Source: Calditrichales bacterium MX18-03
GTDB lineage: Bacteria; Bacillota; Clostridia; Lutisporales; Lutisporaceae
DNA: 64,000 nucleotides
Reading direction: 5' to 3'
NCBI GenBank assembly: GCA_021083345.1
Contig: JAJGRE010000002.1
Location: 372,001-436,000 of the forward strand
Part shown: positions 9,909 to 19,024 of the stretch, one piece after another
How the letters are laid out: each line of letters begins with the position of its first letter
How positions within the stretch are numbered: position 1 is the first letter of the stretch
Notes under the pieces: model-generated
Database searches by the model: none
Told to the model about the DNA's origin: nothing
What the model saw: the letters and a program-made list of their open reading frames with translations, nothing else
Translations under genes and position numbers: made by a program

Positions 9909-10598
9909 TTATTCTGCTGAAACAGCTTTTAGCATTTCCACCGCAGACTCCTTTATAGATCTGCCAGGGAGAAATAAACCCGAGGTGCCCCCTGTCAGCA
10001 TATCCGCGCCTGCCTTGACGACCGTGGGGATCGTTCTGGGATTGATATTGCCATCCGCTTCGATACCGACATTCAGTCCCGTTCCCTCTATTGCTGACCT
10101 CAGCCGGCGGATCTTCTCTACCGTCTCGGGCTGAAAGCTCTGGCCCGAATAACCCGGATTGACGGTTAGCTTGATGATCCAGTCCACATAGGGCAGGAGC
10201 TTTATGATTCCCTCATCCACATCTGTTTCTGCCCTGAGAGCAAGCAAGGGCTTTGCCCCTGCCTTTATGATCTCATCAAATACCTTCAGCGGCTCCTTCA
10301 ATACTTCATAATGCACTGCAATATAATCTGCTCCTGCATCTGCAAACTGCCTGATATACTTTTCCGGTTCATATACACCCAGGTGCACTTCAACAGGCAG
10401 TGTTGTATGAGGCCTTAAGGCCTGCAGCGTGGGTGTACCCAGGATGATGCAGTCGTTGAACCTGCCGTCTACCACATCAAAGTGCAGCAGGTCTATCCCG
10501 GCTTCCTCAAGCAAAGGCACCTGCGACGCCAGATTATACAGGTTAAAGCATGATACCGATGCTGCCAGGGTTGTTTTTTTTCGTTCAAGCTCTCTCAT
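9909..10598 (-). CDS. ribulose-phosphate 3-epimerase family protein
   Basis: A TIM-barrel epimerase of 229 residues. Family landmarks are HFDVVDGRFND (metal and catalytic aspartate on strand 2), VEVHLGV in place of the usual VHLMV, VNPGYSGQSF (phosphate loop) and the late EADGNIN, which carries the second catalytic aspartate. It differs enough from ordinary housekeeping Rpe (for example EADGN rather than VDGG) that it may act on another ketose phosphate, as AlsE does on D-allulose 6-phosphate. It is the last gene of the LacI-headed sugar operon, 21 bases after the dehydrogenase. GGAGGG lies before the ATG. Confidence is high for the family and low for the substrate. Confidence 0.85.
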   Translation of the reverse strand: MRELERKKTTLAASVSCFNLYNLASQVPLLEEAGIDLLHFDVVDGRFNDCIILGTPTLQALRPHTTLPVEVHLGVYEPEKYIRQFADAGADYIAVHYEVLKEPLKVFDEIIKAGAKPLLALRAETDVDEGIIKLLPYVDWIIKLTVNPGYSGQSFQPETVEKIRRLRSAIEGTGLNVGIEADGNINPRTIPTVVKAGADMLTGGTSGLFLPGRSIKESAVEMLKAVSAE

Positions 10599-10619
10599 CT
10601 CATTGCCCTCCTACCTGCA

Positions 10620-11672
10620 TCATGGCAAGTAAACAACTTTCAGGGCTTTGCCCTCGGCTGCAAGCTGAACGCCCTGTTTGAAATCACTGAGCGGCATGGT
10701 GTGGGTTACAAGCTTGCTGCCCGGTATCCTGCCGGATGCGAACATCGATAGCGCCAGCAAGTGATGCCGCGGTGCAAAGGTGGTTATCCCAATCAGATGA
10801 AGGCCCCGGTAATGTACGAGGTTGGTGTCGATGCCGGGTTTGCTGCCGTCATGGGGCAATCCGCCAAAGAACAGGATCCGCCCGCCCTTTTTTGCCATTT
10901 CTACCGCCTGTACCTGTGTCTTCCCTACAGGATTGGCTGTAATCACCACATCAGCGCCTTTTCCAGCCGTCAGCCTTCTTACTTCCTCAACCAAGTCAAC
11001 CTGGGCGGCATTGATCAATACATCGGGGCCAAAGGGTTCGCAAAGCTTGAGCCGTTCCTCAAACACATCTGCTACAATGATCTTGGCGGCGCCTCTGGCA
11101 CGGGCTATACTGATATGAATACAGCCGATGGGACCGCTGCCGATGATGACCACCGTATCCCCCAAGCCTACTTGACCCTTCTCCTGCGCATTGATGCAGG
11201 AGGAAGCAGGTTCTGCTACTGCGGCTACAACAGGATCCAGACCCTCCGGAACAGCCTGAATGGTTCCCAGGACAAGAGCCTCTTCCGGTACCGCCAGGTA
11301 CTCTGCGAAGCCGCCCTTCCAGTGCTGCCCAATTTCCCTTGAGTTGTCGCAGAGGTCATATTTTCCTTCCATGCAGAAATCACAGGTGCCACAGTATGCC
11401 ATGGGTGCAATGGCCAGCATGTCCCCCTTCTTCCAGCGCCCCTTGTATTGTGCTCCTGCTTCAACGATTTCCCCGCTGATCTCATGCCCGATGATCCATG
11501 GGTATGCAATATTTCTATGCCCGCTTTTCAGCGTCCTCAGGTCCGAGCCGCACAGCCCGCATGCCTTTACTTTCAGCAGGATGCCGCTCTCAGGGCATTC
11601 CGGCACCGGCACGCGTTCGACTTCATAATCCATTGGTCCTCTTAAAATGACTGCTGACATATCCTTTGACAT
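10620..11672 (-). CDS. zinc-dependent medium-chain alcohol (polyol) dehydrogenase
   Basis: A medium-chain dehydrogenase/reductase related to sorbitol and threonine dehydrogenases, using NAD(P). The catalytic zinc region reads [12 protein letters not shown] and [12 protein letters not shown]. The structural-zinc cysteines are in [15 protein letters not shown], complete at four. The Rossmann loop is [13 protein letters not shown]. The ATG at 11672 is preferred because AGGAG lies eight bases upstream; ATG codons at 11678 and 11699 are also in frame. In the operon it stands between the RpiB-like isomerase and the Rpe-like epimerase, so oxidation or reduction of a sugar alcohol or ketose in the same pathway is inferred. 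Confidence 0.88.
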   Translation of the reverse strand: MSKDMSAVILRGPMDYEVERVPVPECPESGILLKVKACGLCGSDLRTLKSGHRNIAYPWIIGHEISGEIVEAGAQYKGRWKKGDMLAIAPMAYCGTCDFCMEGKYDLCDNSREIGQHWKGGFAEYLAVPEEALVLGTIQAVPEGLDPVVAAVAEPASSCINAQEKGQVGLGDTVVIIGSGPIGCIHISIARARGAAKIIVADVFEERLKLCEPFGPDVLINAAQVDLVEEVRRLTAGKGADVVITANPVGKTQVQAVEMAKKGGRILFFGGLPHDGSKPGIDTNLVHYRGLHLIGITTFAPRHHLLALSMFASGRIPGSKLVTHTMPLSDFKQGVQLAAEGKALKVVYLP

Positions 11673-11695
11673 ATGCATTTTCTCCTTTATATCTA

Positions 11696-12151
11696 TCAAT
11701 AGGGTTCGTCCATTTCCCGGTTTCTCAGTGCGTATTTCCCACCCTCAAACTCGTTGGACAGGAAAATGTCTATTCTTCTGATAACATCCTCCGGTGCCAT
11801 TGTCCTGCCGCCGAAAACAAGCACGTTGGCATTGGTGTGTCTCCGGCTGTACTCTGCTGTGAAGTCGTCGTAAAGCAAAGAGGCATGTATGCCTATCAAC
11901 CGGTTGGCAGCAATGGACATCCCTGCTCCTGTTCCACAAGTCAGTATACCCAGTGTACCAGGCAAATCCAAAACCCTCCGGCATGCATTTCTCGCTACAC
12001 TGACATAAGCGATCGGGTTGGTGTAGACCGGTACGGTATCTTCAACCTCCAGCCCCCTGCTCAGAAGATATTCCTTTATCTTTTCCTTCAGCGTGAAAGC
12101 CCCATGGTCACAGCCCAATACAAAGTGCCTGTAAGCATCATATCCTTTCAT
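11696..12151 (-). CDS. RpiB/LacAB family sugar-phosphate isomerase
   Basis: A 151-residue aldose-ketose isomerase acting on phosphorylated sugars. It begins with [16 protein letters not shown], typical of the family. The catalytic cysteine lies in [15 protein letters not shown] and the second conserved block is [14 protein letters not shown]. Ribose 5-phosphate isomerase B and D-allose 6-phosphate isomerase share these motifs, so the substrate is open; the neighbouring Rpe-like epimerase would fit an allose/allulose route. There are 54 bases between it and the kinase gene upstream. The ribosome site is weak. Confidence 0.85.
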   Translation of the reverse strand: MKGYDAYRHFVLGCDHGAFTLKEKIKEYLLSRGLEVEDTVPVYTNPIAYVSVARNACRRVLDLPGTLGILTCGTGAGMSIAANRLIGIHASLLYDDFTAEYSRRHTNANVLVFGGRTMAPEDVIRRIDIFLSNEFEGGKYALRNREMDEPY

Positions 12152-12205
12152 TTCGTCACCGCATTTCTTCTATTTTACCTTCAACCCCTGCAGCTTTTAA
12201 TTAGC

Positions 12206-13750
12206 TTAAAGATACTTGCTCCGCAGTTCAGCCAGGTCCAGAAAGTCCTCTTTCACATGTCCGTAAAGCTTCTTATAAAGCTTGAAATAATCCATATAGA
12301 GGTCGTGGTTTGTCTGATCCGGTTCCATCCGGTCCACATATTCCGCCTTTGCCTTGCAAATGGAAAAATCCTTGAATACACCGGTAGCCACACCAGCCAG
12401 AACAGCATCCCCATAAGGCGCTCCCACTCTGCTCTTCACCAGGACGGTGGGAATATTGAACACATCCGTTATGATGCGCCGCCAGATCTTGCTTCTTGCT
12501 CCGCCCTCGTTCAACACAATGGGATAATTGATTTTTCTTCCCGTATCTTTTATCAGGCAAAAAGAATCATACAGCGCGTATGCCACCGATTCCATCATGG
12601 CTCTCACAAGATGCGGCTTCGTATGGGTCAGAGAGAGCCCGAAAATGACACCCCGGGCATGGACATCCCATATGGGTGTCCTTTCCCCCATCAGGTAAGG
12701 CAGTACGATCAGTCCATCACTTCCCGGCCTGATTTTTTCCGCCTCCATATCCAGCAGCTGATAGGCGCTGATCTGTAACAACTTCTCCATTTCACACTCT
12801 ACCGGTGAAAACTGATCCCGCATGTACCGCAGCAGCTGCCCTCCCGTTGTAGTCGTCGGTATGGTTATATAGGTGCTGCGTGAGTCTGTGGTATAGGAGC
12901 ATGCAATCATGCTATCCAGAAAGGTAGGATCCTTGTGGACAATGCCAAAATTGCCGCACGTTCCCAGGTTCATCTGAATATCGCCCTCTTCTACAGCACC
13001 TCCGCCGATCCAACCGGCATTGCAATCCACCTGGCCTGCCGCAACCGGTATTCCCGGCACCAAGCCAGTCATGGCTGCAGCTTCAGCTGTAACCTCCCCA
13101 ATGATAGCCTCACAGGCATAGGCGTCTGGGATCAGTTGGGGCGATAATCCGATCTCCGCCATCAGCTTTTGATCCACTTCTCCGGTCAGAATGTTATAGG
13201 CTACACCATAGAATGCGCCGGCAGAAAAGCTCATGGTGGCGCGGCCTGTAAGCTTGCGTCGGATAAAGCCGTCGATGGTCAGCGCCTTGTCAATCCGGTT
13301 GAAATCATCGGGCCTGTTGTTTCTTTCCCACAACAGATTGACGATGACCGGGTGGTCATCCAGCCTGTTGGCGGATATTTTGAATATACGCTCCTCTCCG
13401 ATGTTGTCCTTCAGCCATTTCACTTCCTTGGTTGCCCTGCGGTCCATCAGGTTGTAAGCGCGATTGATCGGTTCGCCGCTTCTGTCAACGATAACCATGG
13501 ATGGCAGCGCGGAAGAAGTGCCGATCCCTTTTATATCCCTCGGATTGATATTGGCTTTATGTATACATTCTCTGATCAGGTCGCAGGCTATGCTCCAGTA
13601 TAGATGGGGATCATGCTCCGACCACCCGGGCCTTTCAGTTAAGATGGGGTATTCCCTGTAAGAATAGCTGAGCACATCGGCTTGATCATCCATTATACAT
13701 GCTTTTGCACCGCCGGTGCCGTAATCGATACCCAGTAAGTATCCGGCCAT
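12206..13750 (-). CDS. FGGY family carbohydrate kinase
   Basis: A 514-residue sugar kinase related to xylulokinases. It starts with [18 protein letters not shown], the phosphate-1 motif of the actin-like fold, and ends with the ATP-binding half: [13 protein letters not shown]-like sequence ([16 protein letters not shown]) and [15 protein letters not shown]. The central part has [15 protein letters not shown] and [10 protein letters not shown], usual for the family. A strong GGGAGG site precedes the ATG. It lies downstream of the isomerase-like gene and upstream of the RpiB-like gene, so it probably phosphorylates the ketose made by the first enzymes of this operon. Confidence 0.9.
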   Translation of the reverse strand: MAGYLLGIDYGTGGAKACIMDDQADVLSYSYREYPILTERPGWSEHDPHLYWSIACDLIRECIHKANINPRDIKGIGTSSALPSMVIVDRSGEPINRAYNLMDRRATKEVKWLKDNIGEERIFKISANRLDDHPVIVNLLWERNNRPDDFNRIDKALTIDGFIRRKLTGRATMSFSAGAFYGVAYNILTGEVDQKLMAEIGLSPQLIPDAYACEAIIGEVTAEAAAMTGLVPGIPVAAGQVDCNAGWIGGGAVEEGDIQMNLGTCGNFGIVHKDPTFLDSMIACSYTTDSRSTYITIPTTTTGGQLLRYMRDQFSPVECEMEKLLQISAYQLLDMEAEKIRPGSDGLIVLPYLMGERTPIWDVHARGVIFGLSLTHTKPHLVRAMMESVAYALYDSFCLIKDTGRKINYPIVLNEGGARSKIWRRIITDVFNIPTVLVKSRVGAPYGDAVLAGVATGVFKDFSICKAKAEYVDRMEPDQTNHDLYMDYFKLYKKLYGHVKEDFLDLAELRSKYL

Positions 13751-13787
13751 TTACTACACCTCCCGCTATGATGAACCAAAATTATGG

Positions 13788-15191
13788 CTAGTTATGCCTG
13801 AAGACTTCCCAGCCCAGATATTTACCCAGTGCTTCTTCCAGTACGGTGGCAGAGCTGGAACGGTTCATGGCCACATGGTGCTCAAAGCCGTTCCTGCATA
13901 TGAATTTCATCAATGCCTGCAGCTCCGGTACCTTACAGACCGCTACACCACCCATCGTATCAACGGTGTCATCGGTAAATTCACCTTCTCCGATGTATAT
14001 CTTTACTTTACCACGGGTATCATCTGTGGATATTTTGGCGAAGGTCATGGGACCGGACGCAACATTTGCTTTGCAAGCGCCAAAGCACTTATCTTCTCCC
14101 AGGGATTTGCCCAGAATATCGAGATTTGATATCTCAAACGGCTTCCCTATGAAGCTTTTGGGATAATTGGAGCAGTGAATGCAGACGCATTTATCCCTGT
14201 CATCCAGGTAATTGTTGTTCCAGTCCAAATAACCGGCAGGCTCCCCTGAGGCAAGATAAAGCGCATACATGGTAAGTGCGCCGGTGATATCCAGTTCACA
14301 TGCACTGGGCATGCCTTTTTCTCCCATCATGCTCATGGTGAGACATGCCGCACAGCCGTAATTCTCCTGAACAGAGCTCCAGCACTGGATGGCGCTGGCA
14401 TTGCATTCATTGTCCTTAAGCCACTTTTCGATGACCAGGCTCAGCTTCGCCTGTTTTAATATGTTTTCTTCCTTAATGTGATCCGCTATCTGTCCATAGG
14501 CCTTGATCTCGGCAACCCGGTCCATTACCGCCTGGGTGTTTTCCATCCGTATGGCGGCAAACAGAATTTCCGAAAGATCCACTACACAAGTTGTGACGCC
14601 TGAGGCCTGCAGCAGCTTCTCAGAAAAGCGCACAGTCTGGAACGGGCCGGGACGCGCACCTATAGCGCCTATCCGAGCTGTCCTGATCCCTTTGACAACC
14701 CTGCACACTCTGGCAAAGAAATCAATGTCCCGGGTGAATTCCTCGCTATCTATCCTGCAGGTATGCAGCTTTGTGTCTGTAAACTTAATGTTGTACTGAT
14801 AAAGGTTGTTGCAGACAGACAGCTTGCCGCAGAAAGCATCCCGGCGGTTGGCAATGCCCATTTTGTCCAGCGTATCATCACACGCCTGTACCAGGACCGG
14901 CACCTCCAGCTTCGCCATATCAATGGCGTTGACGACACCGGTCTCGTCTCCAAAGTTGGGAAGAATAACGATGATGCCTTCGATCCTATCGCTATTCTCT
15001 TTGAACAGCCTGGCACATTTTTTCGCATCCTCCAGTGTTTCCACAGCACCATACACCGTACTGTCTTCGGACAATATGACCGCCTTATGCCCGAGTCTGT
15101 CCAGTTTCGCAAGGATTTCCTCCCGGCCCTTCTTTGCCAGATGGGCTGGAAAAAAACCGCGCGTTGAAACGATTACCCCAAATGTACTCAT
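13788..15191 (-). CDS. L-fucose/L-arabinose isomerase-like protein
   Basis: A 467-residue protein that resembles the L-fucose isomerase superfamily: an N-terminal Rossmann-like domain (IVILPNFGDETGVVNAI), a middle domain with RIGAIGARPGPFQT, and a C-terminal beta-rich domain. AIQCWSSVQENYGCAACLTM and PSACELDITGALTMYAL are the regions expected to carry the metal ligands (Glu and Asp), with a later histidine in FICRNGFEHHVAMN. It is cysteine-rich (for example KCVCIHCSNYPKSF), more than ordinary fucose isomerases. It lies second among the enzymes of the operon, upstream of the kinase. Isomerisation of a free sugar is inferred; the identity of the sugar is not visible. Confidence 0.8.
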   Translation of the reverse strand: MSTFGVIVSTRGFFPAHLAKKGREEILAKLDRLGHKAVILSEDSTVYGAVETLEDAKKCARLFKENSDRIEGIIVILPNFGDETGVVNAIDMAKLEVPVLVQACDDTLDKMGIANRRDAFCGKLSVCNNLYQYNIKFTDTKLHTCRIDSEEFTRDIDFFARVCRVVKGIRTARIGAIGARPGPFQTVRFSEKLLQASGVTTCVVDLSEILFAAIRMENTQAVMDRVAEIKAYGQIADHIKEENILKQAKLSLVIEKWLKDNECNASAIQCWSSVQENYGCAACLTMSMMGEKGMPSACELDITGALTMYALYLASGEPAGYLDWNNNYLDDRDKCVCIHCSNYPKSFIGKPFEISNLDILGKSLGEDKCFGACKANVASGPMTFAKISTDDTRGKVKIYIGEGEFTDDTVDTMGGVAVCKVPELQALMKFICRNGFEHHVAMNRSSSATVLEEALGKYLGWEVFRHN

Positions 15192-15215
15192 TGCGACATC
15201 CCCTTTCCCTTATTT

Positions 15216-16109
15216 TTACAGGCTATAGCCGTTTGGAAATTCATCACTCAACTGGTATTCTGCGATTCTTTCAAGAAACTTCAAATAATCGATGCCATCC
15301 CGGCATGCCGTATCCGAATCCGGTATCATCGGCGCACTCTCAATGGTGCAGTACCCCTCATATCCGGTTTTCTTCAAGGCACGGATGACAGCCTTGAAAT
15401 CGACTGTCCCGTATCCGGGCGTTAAGGAGTTGGAATCCCTGAAGTGCATGTGCCACAATAACGGGCCGGCGTCCATGACCGCCTCGTATGCATTCAGCTC
15501 TTCAAAATTCGCATGGAACCAGTCGATCTGTATGCCGATGTTATCTTTTCCGGTAAGCTGGATCAGCTTTTTATGATTGCTTACTGTGTTTACATATTTC
15601 CCCATCTCCAGGTGGTTTGTAGCCTCAAACACTAGCTTAACGTTTTTGAGTGCCGCGTATTCGGACATCCGCTTCAACGATTCAACGGCCACAAAGGTGC
15701 ATTCCTCAGCATTTTCCTTGCCTATCAGGTCATGAATGGCGACAGCTACGGTGACAAAGGGAGCCCCCAGCTCCGCAGCAAAATCGATGGAGGTTTTTGT
15801 CTCCGATACGGCCAATTCTGCTGTTTTGTACTCTGTCAGCGTTTTGTAGACAGGGGAATAGGGGTCCCACTTCTCCCCCCAGCACTCGTTGATGCAGGAC
15901 ACTTCAAGCTGGTATTCCTCCTTCAGCTTTTTGTGGGTCTCAAGGTAGCTTTCCATTTTTACACCCAGGCCGTATCTGCCTTTTGGGGGTGTAATTTCAA
16001 TGGCGTCATACCCATATCTCTTCAATCTCTCATACGTTGCCCGGGGATTCAGATAGGCTTCCGCCTGACCGAAAGTAAGCTGGAAATAACTGAACTTAAG
16101 CTTTTTCAT
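15216..16109 (-). CDS. sugar (phosphate) isomerase/epimerase, TIM barrel, D-tagatose 3-epimerase-like
   Basis: A xylose-isomerase-type TIM barrel of 297 residues. Four metal-binding positions expected of the ketose 3-epimerase group are seen in order: Glu in LVFEATNHLE, Asp in GIQIDWFHAN, His in LWHMHFRDS and Glu in YCTIESAPM. This pattern points to a ketohexose 3-epimerase-like reaction. The ATG at 16109 has GGGG seven bases upstream; another ATG six bases earlier is possible. It follows lacI directly, with an operator-like palindrome in the 56-base gap, and is the first enzyme gene of the operon. Confidence 0.82.
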   Translation of the reverse strand: MKKLKFSYFQLTFGQAEAYLNPRATYERLKRYGYDAIEITPPKGRYGLGVKMESYLETHKKLKEEYQLEVSCINECWGEKWDPYSPVYKTLTEYKTAELAVSETKTSIDFAAELGAPFVTVAVAIHDLIGKENAEECTFVAVESLKRMSEYAALKNVKLVFEATNHLEMGKYVNTVSNHKKLIQLTGKDNIGIQIDWFHANFEELNAYEAVMDAGPLLWHMHFRDSNSLTPGYGTVDFKAVIRALKKTGYEGYCTIESAPMIPDSDTACRDGIDYLKFLERIAEYQLSDEFPNGYSL

Positions 16110-16133
16110 TTTCATACCCCTTTCGTTTTGTTA

Positions 16134-16151
16134 TATGAAACCGGTTTTACA
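16134..16151. promoter_or_regulatory. second LacI-type operator, between the regulator and the first enzyme gene
   Basis: TATGAAACCGGTTTTACA is an imperfect palindrome centred on CCGG and sharing AAACCGGTTT with the perfect operator upstream of the regulator gene. Confidence 0.65.
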
Positions 16152-16165
16152 TTGTCCAAAAAAAA

Positions 16166-17212
16166 CTACCTGATATTGATGCTGCTCTCTCGGACAATCA
16201 GCCTGGGTTCAAAAATGATTTTTTGGGAAGGTCCTGTTTCCTGGCCGTTCAATCGCTTGAATATAAGCTCTGCTGCTGTCCTCCCGATCTCCGCCTGAGC
16301 GATGGCTACTGTCGTCATCTTCGGTTTTATTCTGGTTGTGGTTTCGATGTTGTCCATTCCAACCAAAGCGATCTCCTCCGGTATACTCACACCGATTTCC
16401 TCAAAGGCGCGCACTGCTCCCAATGCCAGCAGGTCGTTTGCAGCACAAACAGCGGTAGGACGGGCATCCAACCTTAAAAAATGCTTGACGGCATCATACC
16501 CTGTGCTCTCTGAATAGTTTTTCCAGAATATCAGGTCCTCCGATACTGTGAGACCGCTGTCAGCAAAGGCGCTGCGATAGCCGTTGTAGCGCTCTCCGAA
16601 GACCGTCAGCTCCCTGCTGCCCGCTATGTAACCGATGCGGGTATGACCTTGCATGATCAGATGCTTGGTTGCCAGATACATGCCCTTATAAGTATCCACC
16701 CCTACATAATCAAACTTATCGCTTTCACCGCCGCCTATGTCTGAAACACAAATACTGCTCAATACAAGAGGGCAGTCCACTCTTTCTATCTCTTTGGCAT
16801 GTTCTTTTGTATAGCTGAAATTGATCAGGATCATTCCGTCGGCAAAATGCTCGTGGAGCATTTTGAGCACCTTTATTTCATCACTCTTCTTGCCTTCCGT
16901 ATAATACAGGATCATGGAATATCCGTTGTATTTAACAACCTCCTGAACCGCTTTGACCATGTCTACATAGAATGGGTTGTCGGTATCCGGAATGGCCAGC
17001 ATGATCAATCCGGTCCTTTTGGTTTTTAAGGTCCTTGCCGCCCGGTTGGGTATATACTTGAGCTCCTGCATGACCTGCTGGATCTTCTGCCTTGTCTCAT
17101 CCTTGATATAACCGATGTTGTTCAGGGTCCTGGATACCGTTCCGGGTGAAACCCCGGCAGCCTTGGCGATATCATAAATTGTGGGATTAGCCTTATTTTC
17201 CCTGCTTTTCAT
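16166..17212 (-). CDS. LacI family transcriptional regulator of the sugar operon
   Basis: A 348-residue repressor. The N-terminal helix-turn-helix is TIYDIAKAAGVSPGTVSRTL, followed by the hinge helix with IPNRAARTLKTKR. The remainder is the periplasmic-binding-protein-like effector domain, with AIPDTDNPFYVDMVKAV and VGMDNIETTTRIKP. It heads the operon; its promoter overlaps a perfect palindromic operator, so autorepression and control of the whole operon are inferred, with an intermediate or substrate sugar as inducer. GGAAGGA precedes the ATG. Confidence 0.92.
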   Translation of the reverse strand: MKSRENKANPTIYDIAKAAGVSPGTVSRTLNNIGYIKDETRQKIQQVMQELKYIPNRAARTLKTKRTGLIMLAIPDTDNPFYVDMVKAVQEVVKYNGYSMILYYTEGKKSDEIKVLKMLHEHFADGMILINFSYTKEHAKEIERVDCPLVLSSICVSDIGGGESDKFDYVGVDTYKGMYLATKHLIMQGHTRIGYIAGSRELTVFGERYNGYRSAFADSGLTVSEDLIFWKNYSESTGYDAVKHFLRLDARPTAVCAANDLLALGAVRAFEEIGVSIPEEIALVGMDNIETTTRIKPKMTTVAIAQAEIGRTAAELIFKRLNGQETGPSQKIIFEPRLIVRESSINIR

Positions 17213-17253
17213 ATGTGTTTCCTTCCATCGTTTTATAAAACATGGTGCCGTTT

Positions 17254-17271
17254 TATAAAACCGGTTTTATA
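17254..17271. promoter_or_regulatory. perfect LacI-type operator
   Basis: TATAAAACCGGTTTTATA is an 18-base perfect palindrome with the CCGG centre seen in LacI-family operators. It lies just downstream of the lacI -10 element, near the expected transcription start. A half-related TTTTATAAAA also occurs at 17231-17240. Confidence 0.8.
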
Positions 17272-17276
17272 TTTCT

Positions 17277-17305
17277 ATACTATACCATGTGCTGTCCTTT
17301 TACAA
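17277..17305 (-). promoter_or_regulatory. promoter of the sugar operon
   Basis: On the minus strand TTGTAA (17300-17305) and TAGTAT (17277-17282) are 17 bases apart, immediately upstream of the palindromic operator. Confidence 0.6.
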
Positions 17306-17324
17306 CATTTTTTTGTACAGAAAT

Positions 17325-17379
17325 GGAAAAAGCCGCTGCAGCCGGGAAGCAGCAGCTTCCATAAGACCGAAACGGCTTT
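17325..17379 (-). terminator. terminator after the ACT-like small protein gene
   Basis: AAAGCCG (17373-17379, minus) pairs with CGGCTTT (17328-17334) around an inner GGAAGC/GCTTCC hairpin; the minus strand then reads TTTTTCC. Confidence 0.5.
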
Positions 17380-17393
17380 CTTTATTCGTTTGA

Positions 17394-17642
17394 TCACGAA
17401 ATCTCCATATTCTTTGCTTTGACGCCTTCAAGGCTGTTTAGCGCTTCTTCCAATGCCCTTATTTCGCCTTTACCGCCGCAAAGCTGAAGGATGATCAGCC
17501 CTTCATCCGAACAGTTGCTGGTTTCGTGAAGGCCTATCCTTGCACTGATGATACAGCCGTGCTCGGTCAGCAGGTTCTGGACCTCCGGCGCCTTGTTGGT
17601 TCGATGGTCGATCAGAATAGCCATTACATTGTGACAAGACAT
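17394..17642 (-). CDS. small ACT-like / iron-only hydrogenase regulator-like protein
   Basis: An 82-residue protein with a predicted beta-alpha-beta-beta-alpha-beta layout: VMAILIDHR, then PEVQNLLTEHGCIISARIGL, then GLIILQLCGGKGEIRALEEAL and a last strand. This resembles the small ferredoxin-fold family annotated as iron-only hydrogenase system regulators, related to the NikR C-terminal fold. A cysteine-histidine pair begins the protein (MSCHNV) and further Cys/His residues occur (HGCI, HETSNC, QLCGG), suggesting metal binding. AAGGAGG is well placed before the ATG. It follows the Cys-rich gene upstream with 29 bases between, so the two are probably cotranscribed. Confidence 0.65.
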   Translation of the reverse strand: MSCHNVMAILIDHRTNKAPEVQNLLTEHGCIISARIGLHETSNCSDEGLIILQLCGGKGEIRALEEALNSLEGVKAKNMEIS

Positions 17643-17671
17643 GACATCGCCTCCTTTTTATGTCTATTTTA

Positions 17672-18052
17672 TCATATTGTTCCCCCAACTTGTACCGATA
17701 AATCAGGCTCAATGGTTAAAAAATACAGGTCAACATTATCAGCCCATTCATCACTCAAGTCAAGGTCGTGCTTAAGCTGAATAAGGATTTGTTCCTGCAT
17801 TTTTGGCAGCGAGTCAAACCACACCCCCTCAAGGCCTGTTATCACCTTTTTTTCAATCTGGACATTGGTTATGCAGTGCAAATACTCAAAAGCATAAGCT
17901 TCCTTCTCCTTACCAGCCGGCATGCTATAGTAAACCTTCAGCTCTGAGATCGTGTTGATCCCTTCCGTCGTAACGGCACTGCTGCATCCATGTCCACATC
18001 CGCTGCCGCAGCCTGTTTTGTCCTGACCGCATCCTTTTCCGCTGCATCCCAT
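17672..18052 (-). CDS. cysteine-rich N-terminus protein, function unknown
   Basis: A 126-residue soluble protein. The first 24 residues are MGCSGKGCGQDKTGCGSGCG followed by HGCS, with six cysteines and one histidine: a likely flexible metal-binding segment. The rest (about 30-126) looks like a small mixed alpha/beta domain with no motif I recognise; it has YAFEYLHCITNVQIEKKVI and a conserved-looking acidic part DLDLSDEWADNVDLYFL. The gene has its own sigma-A type promoter, GGGAG before the ATG, and is followed by the ACT-like gene. A joint role in metal or redox control is possible but not shown. Confidence 0.6.
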   Translation of the reverse strand: MGCSGKGCGQDKTGCGSGCGHGCSSAVTTEGINTISELKVYYSMPAGKEKEAYAFEYLHCITNVQIEKKVITGLEGVWFDSLPKMQEQILIQLKHDLDLSDEWADNVDLYFLTIEPDLSVQVGGTI

Positions 18053-18098
18053 AATAATCTCCCTTCATATCCGTGATCGATAATGAATTACGGATAGT

Positions 18099-18127
18099 AT
18101 TATACCACGCATGCGAAAAAGTAGCAA
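18099..18127 (-). promoter_or_regulatory. promoter of the Cys-rich/ACT-like gene pair
   Basis: On the minus strand TTGCTA (18122-18127) and TATAAT (18099-18104) are separated by 17 bases, about 50 bases before the ATG at 18052. Confidence 0.65.
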
Positions 18128-18168
18128 AAATGCAAATCAGGGCTTTGATCAGCACCTCACTAAAGATG

Positions 18169-18203
18169 AAGCGGCTTATCTCGGAAGGGATAAACCGCCG
18201 CTT
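18169..18203. terminator. hairpin after the 3' part of the ATPase gene
   Basis: AAGCGGC (18169-18175) pairs with GCCGCTT (18197-18203) and TTATC/GATAA extends the helix. The T tract is weak on the minus strand, so terminator function is uncertain. Confidence 0.45.
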
Positions 18204-18211
18204 TTCATGTC

Positions 18212-19024
18212 TTATTCACTTTGCGCGATGATCGCTCTGATTCTGGCTGCTGTCTTGTTCCTTAGCATCGTAATGGCTGCAAAATCCATATTGGGGATAT
18301 AGCTTTTTTCCATCTCATCATGCATCTTTTTCGCCAGATTGATCCGCTTGACTGCTTCATCCAGTAGCAGCTGATACAGTCCCCTGGCGCTGGTCAGAAA
18401 CTCTTTCCGCCCCTCCAGGACAGCTCTGTCAAGGGTCTCATCCAGATCAACCGTCTTGTAAGCCCCATCCGCCGTCTTAGGATTCACCGTCACTGCAACC
18501 TTCAGCCTGTCGATGATAAGGGTCTGCAGCCTGTCGGGATTCAAAGGCTGGTGATACAGCTCTACATCATACCCCTTTAATCCGTATTCCTTTGCCAGTG
18601 TCAACAGCAGTTCGGTACTTGCAGCACCCTGCTCCCCTTTCAGATAATAGACGATATAATTGCCGGGTATAACCGTATCAATATAATCTACCAACCCATC
18701 CGGCGTGATGGCACTGTCAAAGAGGTGCCTTTCCCTGGCCTTCCTTTCTACCGCATCAATACCATTCACCAGCTCATCTTTGAGGGATATCAGAAGCATA
18801 TTGAATCTGACCCGGTCAAGTGCCTCTTCGACCATGGATTCCACATCGTCCTGCATTTGCTTGGCGGAAGTGAGATAGCGGTAAGCCGCCTGAAACAGCT
18901 TTTTCACTTCCTTGTTGCAGCCCAGTATCTCACGCCTGTTCCGCACCATACCCGCTTCATCCCAGTATTCGCCCAGGTTGATGATTTCATCCACTGCACC
19001 TGGGTTCTTGGGGTCTACGATGTG
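18212..19024 (-). pseudogene. 3' part of an ATPase gene interrupted by the serine-recombinase element
   Basis: This frame of 270 codons plus stop starts without any start codon or ribosome site at the element junction and reads HIVDPKNPGAV, then DEIINLGEYWDEAG. It is the continuation of the N-terminal fragment at 31490-31771, whose last host residues are IALIDGTAP; together they give the family sequence DGTAPHIVDPKNPGAVDEII. The downstream half contains a second, degenerate P-loop (YLKGEQGAASTELL instead of GxxGxGKS), mirroring the first P-loop domain. An internal GTG at 18994 would give a 260-residue product but has no ribosome site. Upstream of the joint, inside the element, the frame hits TAG at about 19052. 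I treat the gene as split, restorable by excision. Confidence 0.9.

Noticed and set aside
18212-18994. A stand-alone 260-residue gene starting at GTG 18994.
   Set aside because: There is no ribosome site, and ten family-like codons precede the GTG in frame up to the junction.
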